A stretch of 64,000 nt of DNA. It comes from Phycomyces nitens (lineage: Eukaryota > Mucoromycota > Mucoromycetes > Mucorales > Phycomycetaceae). A program made the translations under genes and the position numbers. The stretch is from contig JAHRBC010000003.1 in assembly GCA_022702545.1 (NCBI GenBank), positions 6,758,001 through 6,822,000 of the forward strand, written 5' to 3'. Each line of letters starts with the position of its first letter. The stretch's first letter is position 1. Positions 47,509 to 59,044 of the stretch are shown piece after piece. Below the pieces are notes generated by a model. The model saw only the letters and a list, made by a program, of their open reading frames with translations. It made no database searches and had not been told where the DNA came from.

Positions 47509-48064
47509 GCGGCTTTTGCACAAAAATGTCTAGTAAAAAAAGCCAAATGAATATCATGATTTGTTTTTTAAGAAAAGGAAAATCAATAGACTTGTCAGAA
47601 AGCATTGTCGTAATATAAACAATTATTCGTATATACATTTCAGAGTGCACATTATTACATTGGTTTAAAGAGATGGGGAATCAAGACAATGATACCCATT
47701 ATCTATCTGCTCCTCGCACTGCAAAAAATATGTGATTTCAACTTTGAATATATCGATTGAACTGAGGAGAGTATAAGACTTGGATTAGCTCTTTTCTTAA
47801 CTACTCGCTTTAGATAGCGTTAATAATATTAGATAGTTTTATTGGATAGGCATTAAAATATGTCTTTATTTTCAATGATTATTGAAGGTTGCAAAGTTAA
47901 TATTCTTGGGTGGTGATTAAAATGACTTGTCAGCTATAGATAATTTTATATGGCATTGGCTTAAAACTGATTAGAGTCTGTCTTGATTAAATAAAGCATC
48001 TAACTGTAAAATGAAAAATGACAATTACATTATCTTTTGAGATTATTGCTTTTACTGACTACAC

Positions 48065-48099
48065 TTTTTTTTTTTTTTTTTTTTTTTTGGGGGGGGGGG
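48065..48099. repeat. T24-G11 homopolymer junction
   Basis: 24 T followed directly by 11 G. Such a tract is prone to slippage and to assembly or sequencing error; the poly-G on this strand could also favour unusual structures. Confidence 0.85.
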
Positions 48100-48448
48100 T
48101 AAACCACCTTGGAATGCAAATTACTCTTTGTTCTTTCTCTTATATATATACTAGTAATTATTTTATGGGATTATTTAATGGTTTTGCTGTTGCCTTTACA
48201 AATCATCAACAATCTTCTACTCTCTGGTCATTATATGTGATTTAATAACAAGGTAACACTACGGGAAAAAGGTCCGGTTTTTTGAAATCGGAGATTTATT
48301 TTGGGTCTATAATAGCCAAAACTTGATGATTTTTTGGAATTGAAACAAAAAACAAGTTAAATTCAGACCTATTCCCGAAAAAAAAAAGCTTGGATGTCTT
48401 TGCTCCAAGCTGCTGATTCATCTCAAACAATCAAGTTGAATGGGATAA

Positions 48449-48775
48449 GGATGTTTTAAATACGACAAATATTCTGTGTTATTTGGTGTACCTGAATCAT
48501 TCAAGGCAAAAAAAAATCTGATTGAGCGTTCATTGGTTTTCAATGCGGCTGTCAAAAGAAAGTATTGCCAAACTGTAGACATCGGTTCAGATTCGTCGCT
48601 GGAACGACTGCCAAAGTTAAAGGGAAAGACAAGGGAAGCTATTCACGATCAAAAACAAGATGACCTTGAATTCCTGATTGACTACAAGAAAAATTTGATT
48701 AGAAAGATGAACTGGAAGAAATGCCTGTCAGTTGGCCATGAGAATAAAAATAAAATATCATACCAAAATTAGTCG
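48449..48775 (+). pseudogene. Coding-like fragment of unknown family
   Basis: An open frame from the stop at 48446 to the TAG at 48773-48775, without an ATG near its beginning (first usable codons are non-ATG). It reads PESFKAKKNLIERSLVFNAAVKRKY, QTVDIGSDSSLERLPKLKGK, and ends Lys-rich. Another frame at 48439-48530 also looks coding (EWDKDVLNTTNILCYL), as if a frameshift joined them at the A-run near 48511. It lies directly beside LTR-like copy 4. I do not recognise the family. Confidence 0.35.
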
Positions 48776-48797
48776 ACTAGTGAATCATTGAGACCGA

Positions 48798-48997
48798 GGT
48801 AAATAGGGATAGGGAATTTATAGACACTGTGAGAGAGTTATTGATTAAATAAAGGATATCATGGTGATTTATATACTTTTATGATTCCTTTTTTAATCTA
48901 ACGTCTATTGTGTAATGGTCAGTTATCACTGTTGAAGTGTGTGGTTTACTTGGGGTATGTAATATTTCCTGGGATGTTAACCTGTCATTCCATGCCA
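48798..48997 (-). repeat. LTR-like dispersed repeat, copy 4 (truncated)
   Basis: Shares with copy 3 the plus-strand motifs TCTATTGTGTAATGGTCAG, TTATCACTGTTGAAGTGTG, GATGTTAACCTG and the ACTGTGAGAGAGTTATT segment. The end containing the TG start of the family is missing or too diverged. Confidence 0.55.
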
Positions 48998-49432
48998 ATT
49001 GTGATCTTTTAAAGATATTAATCAGGGCCCCCTCTTGTATTGTTTATCCCATTGTTGCGCTGTAAAAACATGAATACCAGGCCTTTTCGCAGCACCAGTT
49101 GCCGCCCAGACATTTCTCAAACAACTTTACCAGCCATTCTAAAAAGACAAATCATTATAATAAATATTATATTTTTTAGGTCAATTTGATTTAACCTTTG
49201 TGACATTTCTCTTACTTTAAAAGGGGAAAATATCTAAAGGGACAGTCATTTTTGGAAAGTGACAAAAATTACCACTCTCACTCTAGTTACCAAAAATGAC
49301 TATCAAATAAAATTTTGATGGTCAGTCAATGCCAAAACGAGGTTTTTGACAGGACGTGACTGTTAAACAATGGCAAACAGGCTCACTTTCAGGTCTGGCT
49401 TTGTTTTCTCTTGTTCTTACACCCATCACATC

Positions 49433-49776
49433 ATGGAAGGCTATCAGTCCACCCCTATCCGCCCACCTGTCGCAATGACTTATATTTGTGCTGGTAGGAC
49501 AATATAACCTCTTTGGCTGATACTTTTTATCAAGATGATCAGCTCCATTTTCATAAAGATCCAATGTAATTCATCATTCCTATTTATTTATTTATTTAGA
49601 TTGTGGCGCCGAGAATCAGCTCAAGCCAAGAGAGCCAATTCGTTGCCAGGATTGTGGCCACAGAATCATGTACAAAAAAAGAACCAAGAGAAGTAAGTCT
49701 GAATATAATCAACAATGCATTGATTGCATAATCTAATCTCATTTCTCTTCTAGTGGTTCAGTTTGAGGCTCGTTAA
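49433..49776 (+). CDS. RPB12: RNA polymerase subunit RPABC4 (Rpb12)
   Basis: Exons: 49433-49493, 49600-49692, 49754-49776; 58 residues, too short to be seen as an open frame. Rpb12 is a zinc-binding subunit shared by RNA polymerases I, II and III. The zinc ribbon is complete: [16 protein letters not shown] carries the first CxxC pair and [15 protein letters not shown] the second; the conserved end RTKRMVQFEAR follows. Both introns split codons (after the first G of Asp and the first A of Met). The last exon codes seven residues. It is a single-copy essential gene in fungi. Confidence 0.95.
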
Positions 49777-49916
49777 GAGTGCTTGATGATATGGCATGCT
49801 GCATTGGTTGTAAATAACATTATTAAACAAAACAAAAACTCGTCTTTAATTGAATATCTTCATGTCCCCAAGAAGCATAAATATATATATATATATACAG
49901 TCTGTTTCTGACCATC

Positions 49917-52875
49917 TCAAATTTCGCCTCGGCTCAGCATAAGAACATACTGAAGTTCTTCATCGTATTCATCATCTTGGGAGTTCGATTGGAGTTTGTT
50001 TTGATTTTCTGCAATCAATGGCTCAATCACTCGAGATCTCACATCACCCCAGTTGTGTGTCTTGGCCGGAAGTCTGGGATCCTTATACTGATCACTGTTA
50101 CCTATGCTGTCATTAACAGTTGGCCACGAACGGATCAAGTCAATTGCCGGAAAATCGTGGTTTGTTTCTTTGGAACCAATACAGCCAGCTTGACTTGATT
50201 GGGGAGGGCTGGAACTGGGATTTACTGCGGTCTGGATAGCAGAAACCTCGGGTTCATAATGTATTCCATCTTCTGTCAGACCCAGACTAGCAATTACACC
50301 CCTGAGAAGCTCTTCATCATTGATATAATCCCCATCATTGATATTCTGGGCCCCACTTGAAGAAGCTTGTGGGCCAAGACCTTGAGCTGATACCATTTCT
50401 TCCTGGGATAGCATGGTGGCATAGTCCAGCATCTCTTCGTCAGTCAGCCCACCCAATGTTAACTTGTGCATCATTTTTGCCTTTAAAGAACGGTTCTTTT
50501 TCTCTAGGCTCAGTTTTTCAGTAGATTCTTTGAGCTCTTGTTTGATTTCATGATGAAGTTTTGGATCACGGAGACCTGGGCCTGGTGTTCTCAACTTCTC
50601 CCTCAAATTACGTTGAACTGACAAGAGTTGAGAATAAATGGCTACAAATCTGTAGATTCTTACCTAGTAATTGCTTGTTGGGCGAGAAATCCCATGTCTT
50701 TATGTGGTGTCCAATTGCTGCCACACCCTTGTAATCACTGCATAGGATCTTGTTTACTCGCATGATGCTAACATCGTTGCGATCTACTGGTGCATTCCTG
50801 GGGACTCTGGGAGTTTGGTGTATGAGTGACATGTTGTCTAGTAAACAGATCAACTTACTTGTTTCCAAGCACATTAATGATATCTCCAGAGATGGGATTC
50901 CAGATTCTGATCCATCCATCGTCACTTTAACCCAAAAGCATCGTTAAGCCTTTTTTTTTTATCTCTATTATCCATTCTTACCTTCCAGTAACAATCTTAA
51001 AGGCATCTATATAGATGGAACTAATGGCTCCAATATGTCCATTCATCACCTTTAGAGGCCTTACTGGACCATCTTTCTGGACCGAATCACCATCCCACAA
51101 ATATACTGTGCCACTAGAATCACCTGTAACCATAATCTGGGTCGTCTTTACTGACACAATATCCCGAGTACTCTGGACCAAAGAATCACTGCTTCCCTTT
51201 ACGTAGCCAGATATGTTCTTTGATCCTGACTCAATAGAAATCCCCCCAGCTGGAAGAACAGTATCCCATTCCATGCAAGTTACTGTACCCATCTGTTCTT
51301 TGGGCTCAAATGTTGCAACACATTCTTCACTCTTGACCCAGAATCTCTTGACTTGGCAGGTATCTCCATATGCCACCATTAGCATTTCCGTCTTTGGGTC
51401 ATATCTAATCGACTTTATCGGCGTGCTTCTATCGACGAATGGTGGAGATATAATCCTGCGATTGTCAGGAATATCATTGAGGCTTTCGTTTGGGTTCTCT
51501 CCATTGCGTCGTTGTTCACGGTAGCGAGTTACCAGCTCCTTTAGCTGGACATCCCAGATAACAATGGCTCCACTATTATAGCCTACAATTATGCAGCCAT
51601 CCTGGACTACCTCTAGACACGTAGGTTCTCCATTAACACCTAAGAGTTTAATATATAGACCAGGTTTGTGAGTAATGGTGTTGGTGATAACATGCTCAGT
51701 TTGGCCTACATACCATGAAGAGTCTTGATACAAGATCCCTCGCTGATACTCCAAATGTTGACTCTAGAATCATCTCCAGCACTAATGAATATATCGTGTG
51801 CTGTCTTTGGGAATGCAAAGGCTCTTATGGCGCCTCGGTGAAAATAAGGGAATACTTTTGGGCGTCGTCCATCATGGATCTTGTTGCGGATGGTCAATGA
51901 AATACAACCTTGACCAGATCCCCAGAGAATACGGTTTCTAGATGGCCATAATATAAGAAACAGAATGACTAGCTGATATGTCCTTACTGGTCTACATGGA
52001 CACACGTCAAGGCCATGATTATTTGTTCGGCCGAATAAAACAATAGAGGCCGTTCAATCTTTCCAGTGTCAATATTGCACTTTGCACCAAGACCTTGTGA
52101 GAATTAATGGCGGTCCTAGTCTTTAGATTGACACATTACGATGACTTACCATGCTCTGTCGATCCCATAATCATTGAAGAGCTTTCAAAATCGACGGAAA
52201 TATCGTCAATGGTCTGAATCTTTGGACTCAGTGTCATGACTGTTCCTCTTCCCTTTTCCCATTTACTGAAACATATTGTCAGCATAAGCACAGATGGTTT
52301 GAATGAATTAATTAATTTACCGAAGAAGATCAGCTCGAAGGATGTACTCTAGTTTCCAACTGGCTGGTCGTAGACGCTTGTAAGGTGAAGCCCCAAAGTA
52401 CGATACAAATGCAGTTTTCCCTGTTGGTTGCCATGGAATATTATCCATCAATTATTCATCTTTGGACCATTCTAACCTTGCAACTTACAGCAAGTATCAT
52501 CGTTTATTATATGACGCCAAGTGTGGCACACCTTTGCTGCGGTGGTTAAGCAGATTGGGTTTAGCTGAGCAAACACATGGGTAAGTAATTCTACAGAGAG
52601 CAGCTGGATGTAGCATGGTGCACTATTATTGAGGATATTAGTGATTTGTACATTTATTGAGATTCCAATTAGTCTCTCTTTTTTCTTTACTTTGGATCCA
52701 CAGGTGGGAGGCCCTTTCTTCCTTTTTTGAAAGAATTTCCAAGTTCAGGTAGGGTAGAGGGCCCAGAGAAAGATTTGTCAGAGTCATGATTGGATGTATA
52801 ATAGTTAATTGGTTGATCTTGTGAAGTGTCGCAGTCAAATGAAGTAGAGTTGTAGGAGTCTGAAACGAAAGACAT
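49917..52875 (-). CDS. F-box/WD40 protein with C-terminal UIMs (Ufo1/Pof10-like)
   Basis: Exons: 52875-52691, 52622-52489, 52420-52321, 52265-52150, 52093-51988, 51937-51714, 51639-50982, 50924-50859, 50797-50664, 50617-49917; 807 residues, all GT-AG and in frame. An F-box lies at about 66-110 (LLSVELLTHVFAQLNPIC, AKVCHTWRHI), followed by KTAFVSYFGASPYKRLRPA and at least five WD40-type blades (for example SAGDDSRVNIWSISEG, IIVGYNSGAIVIWDV, MVTGDSSGTVYLWDGD, DDGWIRIWNPISGD). The C-terminus has three ubiquitin-interacting-like motifs (DEEMLDYATMLSQEE near 634, DEELLRGVIASLG near 675, DEELQYVLMLSRGEI at the end). This exact order is that of Ufo1 (budding yeast) and Pof10 (fission yeast), SCF substrate receptors. 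The start ATG at 52875 is inferred from frame continuity; a TTG-begun extension upstream is not used. Confidence 0.88.
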
Positions 52876-53191
52876 GAAATGGGTGAAATAAATACGATTG
52901 AATGGAATTGACCAGTTTGAGAATAACAGCAATTGAGTGAGCTTGTTCTTTTTAAGATAGATTTGCTCGTTTATATGGATGAAAAGAAAAGTGTTATTAA
53001 CAATGAAGTCTGGACGAGTATTGGCAGAGATTAAGTGATTTTTGGCGGCTGTGACGGCTTATGTTTCGAATAAAGACCTCTTTCCTTTGGTCTCAGAGTT
53101 GAGTTCTTTTTCGGACTTTTTTTTTGTTCATTTTATTTTATTTTGTTACGCTATCCTCCCAGAACATCCTTTGCATTCGAATCATTACGCC
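52876..53191. promoter_or_regulatory. Divergent promoter between Ufo1-like and CHMP5 genes
   Basis: 316 bp shared by two divergent genes. It contains T-rich runs at 53118-53150 just before the CHMP5 start. No clear named element stands out. Confidence 0.35.
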
Positions 53192-54305
53192 ATGAACAGA
53201 CTCTTTGGAACCTCGAAAAAGATACCTAAACCCACACTCAACGACGCAATATCCTCGGTAAAAAATATATACCAATAAATAAAGCAATATAGACTTCTAG
53301 ACAAGTCTTGGCTTTGGGTCTTCCCTTTTCTTTTTTGCAGACCCGCAGTAACGCTTGTTTCAACAGACCGATGGACGTGCTGATGCTGTCGAGGTCAAGG
53401 TCAAGAAACTTGATGCTGAACTTACAAGGTACAGAGATCAGATGAAGAAAATGAGAGACGGACCTGCCAAGGTATTATTGGTTGCATAAAATGAAATGAT
53501 TAATAGAGAGTGTGTCTTTATACATTTATATATATTATTTAATGTAGAGTTCTGTACAACAAAAGGCACTGCGAGTTTTGAAACAAAAGAAGCTGTGAGT
53601 TGATAGCACCTGGATTGTTGTCTATAGAGCATAATAATCTGACTCTACCAAGCTATGAGGCCCAGAGAGACAACCTGCAGCAACAGTCTTTCAACATGGA
53701 ACAGGCACAAATGACAACCGAGAATCTTCGTAATGTTATGGCCACAGTCGATGCCATGCAGACCGCGAATAAGGAAATGAAGAAGCAATACAAAAATGTG
53801 GACTTGGATAAGATTGATGTAAGCCTCGGTGTGCTATCAACCTGGACTAACACAACAAACAGCAATTGCAAGATGAGATGGAGGATCTAATGGAGGCTGC
53901 CAACGAGGTCCAAGAATCACTTGGCCGATCTTATAATCTTCCTGATGATATTGATGAAGATGACCTTGCAGCAGGTAAAGATGAATTATGAGATTCGAAT
54001 ATCAGCTGAGACTGGGTGCAGATTAAAAGCTTATAATCATTTTTTTTTCATGTGCTTTTGATCGTGTAGAATTGGATGCTCTTGGTGATGAACTGGACTT
54101 TGAAGACGAAATACCCTCTTATCTGCAGGATCCCACCGAAGATCTTCCCAAGGCCGTCGAGACAGATCCTAAACAGGTACTTATAAATTATATGCAATGA
54201 CTCTTGAGAAATAGGTTTTATAACATACATACATATTAGCAACACGAGGTACTTTTGGATGAATTTGGACTTCCAATAGCTGCCCAGACACCCATGAAAG
54301 CCTAA
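53192..54305 (+). CDS. VPS60: ESCRT-III-associated protein CHMP5/Vps60
   Basis: Exons: 53192-53257, 53367-53471, 53548-53594, 53653-53818, 53863-53974, 54070-54176, 54240-54305; 222 residues, close to the 219-230 of the family. The protein begins [20 protein letters not shown], continues with the basic core [25 protein letters not shown], then [42 protein letters not shown], the acidic region [21 protein letters not shown], and ends [17 protein letters not shown]. These are specific CHMP5 landmarks rather than Snf7. Vps60 acts at the late endosome with Vta1/Vps4 in multivesicular-body sorting. At exon 2 the nearest 3' splice site (53340) gives the wrong frame; the one at 53366 restores it. 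Confidence 0.95.
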
Positions 54306-54546
54306 GTAGAAAATGAAAGAATGAAAGCGAGAGAGAGCGAGAGAAAGAGAAGGAGAAAGAGAGAGAGAGATCCAATGTTTATACTATATAATTACATCAG
54401 AATATCAATTTGTCAGTGGGGCAAGTAACGCATCCATAACCATATCTATTCGAGACAGTTGTGTGACTTTCAACCCTTTTCCTCTTGTTCTTCTTTGCAT
54501 CTTGAGGATTCTTCCTTGTTCAATTTTTTTTATTTAAAAAAAAACT

Positions 54547-57500
54547 ATGCTCAATCACCCTTTTCAAGAGTCATTCTGGTCTCCTAATGCAGCCATAGAC
54601 CCGGTCCCAAACTTTTCTATAGGATTAAATGTACTCCATCAAAAACTACATCAGTCCGTTGAAGAGAACTCGGTGATTGTACAGTACCTTCGACGCCGCA
54701 TTGCTGCTGAACAAGGCTATGCCAACCTTCTTTTGGCATTGGCCCCCAACGATTCACTAAATTCAGCGTTTGAAAGAGACGATGGAGCAGGTCTGAAAAA
54801 GAGTTTTGAGATTGTTCGTTCTGAGAGTGGAGAAACAGCCCAAGGTCATCTCTCTCGGGCCGCTAATCTAACTGAGGCTGCCCTTGATCCTCTCGAGAGA
54901 CTAACTGGACGATACCAGCGGATTGTCACTACCACAAAGACTACTATGGATAAACGAATTGCTTCATTTGAACTTGTAGCAGCTACAGTCGAGCAGCTTC
55001 GGACAGTCTATGTAACAAAGTGTCGTGCTGTTCAAGCACAAGACCTTGACTACATTCCTCCCCTTCCGTCTTCTGACCTGCAGATTCGCCTTGGCAAGTG
55101 GGCATTTACTTATAGGGAAATAACTAGGGTCCTTCAGCAGATGCACGAAGACTACCGCCAGGAATTCAACCACTCAAAAGATGGGCAAGATCTTTCATTG
55201 ACAGGCAGCTATGTGTACAACTGGGTCCATGGTTACTGTGCTAGACTGATAGCGAATGAAAACATTGGCCAGGGGGACTCCTTTGATTCCGAGAGACTGG
55301 ATACTGAGGAGAAGCTTATTCAGCTCGAGTCAATGGAGATCTGTAGGGATCTACTTCAGCAGTGTTTCTTGTATTCTGTACCGACAAAAAGACACGTGTT
55401 TGACAGTTCCCCAGACCATCTCTATAGAATTCACAGGCAACCACTCAGCGGCCTCAAGGGTAGTACACCAATCCGTAAATACGATCCCGCAAAGCCTGTC
55501 TATGATGAGTCAAAACCCTCGCCCCCAGGTGCCTTTGGGGGCATATTTGAGCGCTGGAATAACAAACATCACGAAGAATATCGACAGACTGCTATCCAAG
55601 ATATGCTAGAGGCAGACAAGGCTTACAAAGAGGTTGTGAGAAAAGCAGAGCACATGCGTATGGAAACTGAGCAGATACTGGTAATAGAGCTCTATAATAT
55701 CTCGGGTTACTGATCACTGGCCATGCACGATAGTTTATGCACTATGAAGAGATGGAAAGCCTTGAACTGGAGCGAATTCAGACCATAAAACAAGGTAGGC
55801 ATAAAGTATCCTGGCCACCAAAGCGATTGTTTTTTTTAAAAAAAAATATTAAATAATATACAGCGTTTATCAGTATAGCTGCCTCCTTGTCGAATACAAT
55901 ACCTCTCTGTAAAGAGATGTATGACCGGATGATGCTTTATCAGGAAACCCTAAGACCTGATCAAGACGTTCGATTTATTGTGGAACAATATCGTACGGGA
56001 CGATACTGCCCTTGTCCGATAGTATACCAAAACCATTTTCATGGCCCTGCCTCTGGTAAGTGTAGATGTGTGTGAATCTGTTGTCTAATTATATAGAAAA
56101 ACAGATTTTTCAATTAATAAAAGCATGAAAAATGAATTAAAAGTTGTGGTGGTGTAAAATATATATATATAATAGGTCAAGTATTTGGCATTCCTTTGGA
56201 AGAGTTAGCTCGCGCGCGTCAGTTGATAGTTCCTCCACTGATTTCACAAGGCCTTGTCGTCATTGAATCTGGTTAGATGCCACAATTAGCTTAAAGGACA
56301 GTTTGTATTCATCAGAAAGCTAATATTCTTATTTCTGGGAACATTAGGCTTTACCAAGCTGTATGATGAAGGTATGATATTTATCAAGAGTTCAAGAAAT
56401 ATCTACTGATCCAAATATTTATAAAAATTAGAAAAAAACAAGGCTTGGACCACCCAATTGCCGCTTGACCGTGTGCATGCAGCAAGAGAAGAAGTCAATT
56501 ATTCTCCAGTTGCAATGTCACCAGACTACCTTGAACGATATGATGTTTTGCTGCTGGCCTCTCTTATCCGATTGTTTCTTATGGAACTGCCTGAATGCTT
56601 ATTGACTTTTGAACTTTACGAACCCTTTAAACTAATCTACACAAACTGTAAGGATAAGTATTGCCCTAGAAGACCGTAATATCATAATAACATCAAGATT
56701 ACAGGGACCCAAGATGATGAGAGTCGTCTGATTTCAATAAGTAAATTGCTGGCTACCCTTCCGACTACAAACTACTGTACCCTCAGGGCGTTAATGAATC
56801 ATTTTCACAAGTAAGTCCAATGGCCATCTATGTAACATAATCTAACACTCTCAAAGGCTATTTGAAGATGCAGAAGAGGAGCATAGTATAGACTTGCTTG
56901 ATAATTTGGCGACTACATTTGGGCACATACTTATTCGACCACAAATTGAAACTACACTTCGGATCAATGACAAGCATCCCCAGCGTTTGTTGCGTGATCT
57001 TATAAAGAATTTTGAGGATATATTTCCTGCAGAAGCACACAAGACACAGATAGACAATTCAAATAAGCGGCCTGGTATTACAAACAGTGACTCTTCAAGC
57101 AAGGAACCTTCACTCGATGCACCTTCGTTTTCTTCTACTCTTTCTTCGACAGCCTCTGGACCTAATTCTTTGGCAACTACTGCTACAACTAACCAAAACT
57201 CGTCTGATAGCGATGGATCACCCCCACCCTTGAATAGTTTGAAAAATACCGATCTGAAGCCAAGTTCATCTACTATACCCACTCGCCGCCGAACCCTTCT
57301 TTCCTTTATGAGAAGAAGTGGAAGCTCAGAGCCGATACCACAGGAGCAGAATGTGTTTGTGATTCCAAAAAATGACGGATCGAGTCTATCTGGACCTGGC
57401 ATTAGAAAACCAATTCATGTCCCATCTGCAAGTATGCTCTTTGAGGATCCCGAAGATACACCTTCCAGCCCACTTCCTCTATCGCCTACATATCCTCCTT

Positions 57501-57700
57501 CTGTTTCGAATATCTCGACCCAAAAGAGAGATTCGATGCCTTTGATACAAATGGACGAAGTATTGTCGCCCATTCAGAAAACTAATGCTCAAAAGGACAG
57601 CCAGCTCTTGGGCAAACACCTTCAGCATAAATCTATAGATAGTTTGATCATTGACGATCAAAGCAGCATAAGCTCATTCTTTGACGATGAAGATTTGTAG
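54547..57700 (+). CDS. F-BAR/DEP/RhoGAP protein (Rgd2/Rga8-like)
   Basis: Exons: 54547-55680, 55734-55794, 55864-56055, 56176-56271, 56348-56371, 56432-56647, 56705-56810, 56857-57700; 890 residues. The F-BAR half starts FQESFWSPNAAIDPVPNFSIG with long helices. A DEP-like insert follows at about 178-300 (SLTGSYVYNWVHGY, CRDLLQQCFLYSV, LYRIHR). The second F-BAR helices then run to about 455 (YRQTAIQDMLEADKAYKEVV). A RhoGAP-like domain lies at about 466-680 (VFGIPLEELARAR, LLLASLIRLFLMELPECLL, KLLATLPTTNYCTLRALMNHF, IDLLDNLATTFGHILIRP). A Ser/Pro-rich tail ends in an acidic motif. This combination is known from fungal Rgd2/Rga8 proteins at sites of polarized growth and septation. The canonical arginine finger is not evident: the segment where it should be reads AWTTQLPL. 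Exon 5 is only 24 nt. Confidence 0.88.
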
Positions 57701-58130
57701 ATGATGTTAAAAAAAAACCTACCTTTCTTTGCATATACCTTTACAATTTGATCAAATATACAACTATTTACCAGTAGAAGCCATCTTTGAAGTTCGTGGG
57801 AATATTGTTTTTTCTTTTGTTTGTTTTTGATCTCTTATTTGTGTCTCAATATTTGTAAGCCTTTGAAAGACAATAAGCCACCTCTTTATTTGAATTTCTG
57901 TCAAATATTTCCGTATATACCACAAAGCAGCCCATTTATTGGTTCCAAGGCTTCCCGAGTCTTATTCTCAGAAGAAGCCTGGAAATTATTATCAATACAA
58001 AGAATTTAAAAAAAGAAAACAAGTCAATTTATATACGCTCAACACAAATTACCAATTGATTTTTATACAGCTACTAAACATTCAACTTTTTTCTATGGAT
58101 CCAAACCGTTAATCTTTGACTGTTGGTCTA

Positions 58131-58253
58131 TTAATTTACTTTGCCGCCTAGACCGAGACGTTGCCAAGAATAGCGGTTCCGGTCATCATAAATATATTTC
58201 CGTGCCTTACGCGCCTCTCTTGAGAATAGTCCGTTTTTATTTTTTCCATTGAT
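58131..58253 (-). CDS. Orphan 3' exon, conserved-looking C-terminus
   Basis: After a GCTTCTAG splice-acceptor-like site (AG at 58255-58254) the minus strand has 40 codons to a TAA: a basic NGKNKNGLFSREARKARKYI, then YDDRNRYSWQRLGLGGKVN. G+C content is clearly above the flanks, and a branch-like GGCTAAT lies 18 bases upstream of the acceptor. The upstream exons cannot be found with confidence, so this may be the end of a small gene or a remnant. I do not recognise the family. Confidence 0.4.
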   Translation of the reverse strand: MNGKNKNGLFSREARKARKYIYDDRNRYSWQRLGLGGKVN

Positions 58254-58916
58254 CTAGAAGCAGCTATTAGCCATGTTTAGGTCCATAAACAAAAAGGCTA
58301 AATGAAATTTATTACTATTGGTATTGATATTAGTATTGTTTTTTTTAATATATACAAAACATCCTTGCAGACCAATCCTTTTATACACATTGATAGCTTT
58401 ACTGGTTATAAAATATAACAATATATTATAAAATTATTTGATAAAGATGTTCCAACATATATGTATATATCAAAAGGCTCGTGCGTATATGATGTATAAA
58501 TATATACTTTTTTTCCTGTTTTACGCGACTAGTATTGTTATTTATAAATAGAGGTGATATTCATGCTTATTCGAGTTAAAACCATAACCTACGCCATGGA
58601 ACGGTTAGCTTAACAATCCTCTTCTTGGTAAATGGAACAAGAGAACAAGAGAACTTGATATTAATAGGTTTAGCCAAAATCAAGAAATTACTATTTAAGG
58701 ATACCATGTTTTGTATTCAAAGGATCAATATTTGCCTATCAACAACTCGAGGGTTGGAAGTCTAGAGCGGCATGGGTTCAACTCGATAAATATTATTACA
58801 AATGAAAATACTTGATAGTAAACAATTATTACAAATAAGCTCTTTATATATTTATATATATTTATCTTTAATACCTAAATATTCTTATTATAAACAATAT
58901 AAATCATTAATCGACT

Positions 58917-59044
58917 CTATTGATTTTGACTTTTTTTTTGGATTTTAAGTATTGGTTGGAATTGGGAGCTAGAACCAATGGAAGCAATGTTTAATCCCTG
59001 TTGGATGGTCAGGGTGTTCGGGCGTGAGATACCCTTGAAAAATT
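58917..59044 (-). CDS. Orphan 3' exon, unknown
   Basis: Following a CTAG acceptor (AG at 59046-59045) the frame reads FFKGISRPNTLTIQQGLNIA, then SIGSSSQFQPILK, and ends at a TAG (41 residues). Sequence around it is AT-rich and non-coding in character. The upstream part of any gene is not identifiable. It might pair with the exon at 58131-58253 only if the stop were spliced out, for which I see no site. Confidence 0.3.

Larger units (their letters stand above)
47509..49432. other. Intergenic region with poly-T/poly-G tract and repeat
   Basis: Contains a T24-G11 tract (48065-48099), a coding-like fragment at 48449-48775, an LTR-like copy (48798-48997), and a 49240-49305 segment with a nearly perfect inverted pair built on AGTCATTTTTGG. 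The last ~300 bases before RPB12 serve as its promoter. No complete gene is seen before 49433. Confidence 0.5.

Noticed and set aside
49240..49305. Inverted pair AGTCATTTTTGG / CCAAAAATGACT
   Set aside because: Short and in low-complexity DNA; no coding content or target duplication, so noted only in the gap entry.
53341..53366. Nearest splice acceptor (TTGCAG at 53335-53340) for CHMP5 exon 2
   Set aside because: It puts the exon out of frame; the acceptor ending at 53366 restores the CHMP5 sequence.
56851..57402. 183-residue minus-strand frame
   Set aside because: Antisense shadow of the last exon of the RhoGAP gene.
58768..58790. GGGTTCAACTCG resembling a tRNA B box
   Set aside because: No matching A box, acceptor stem or cloverleaf could be built around it; no tRNA gene was found anywhere in the window.
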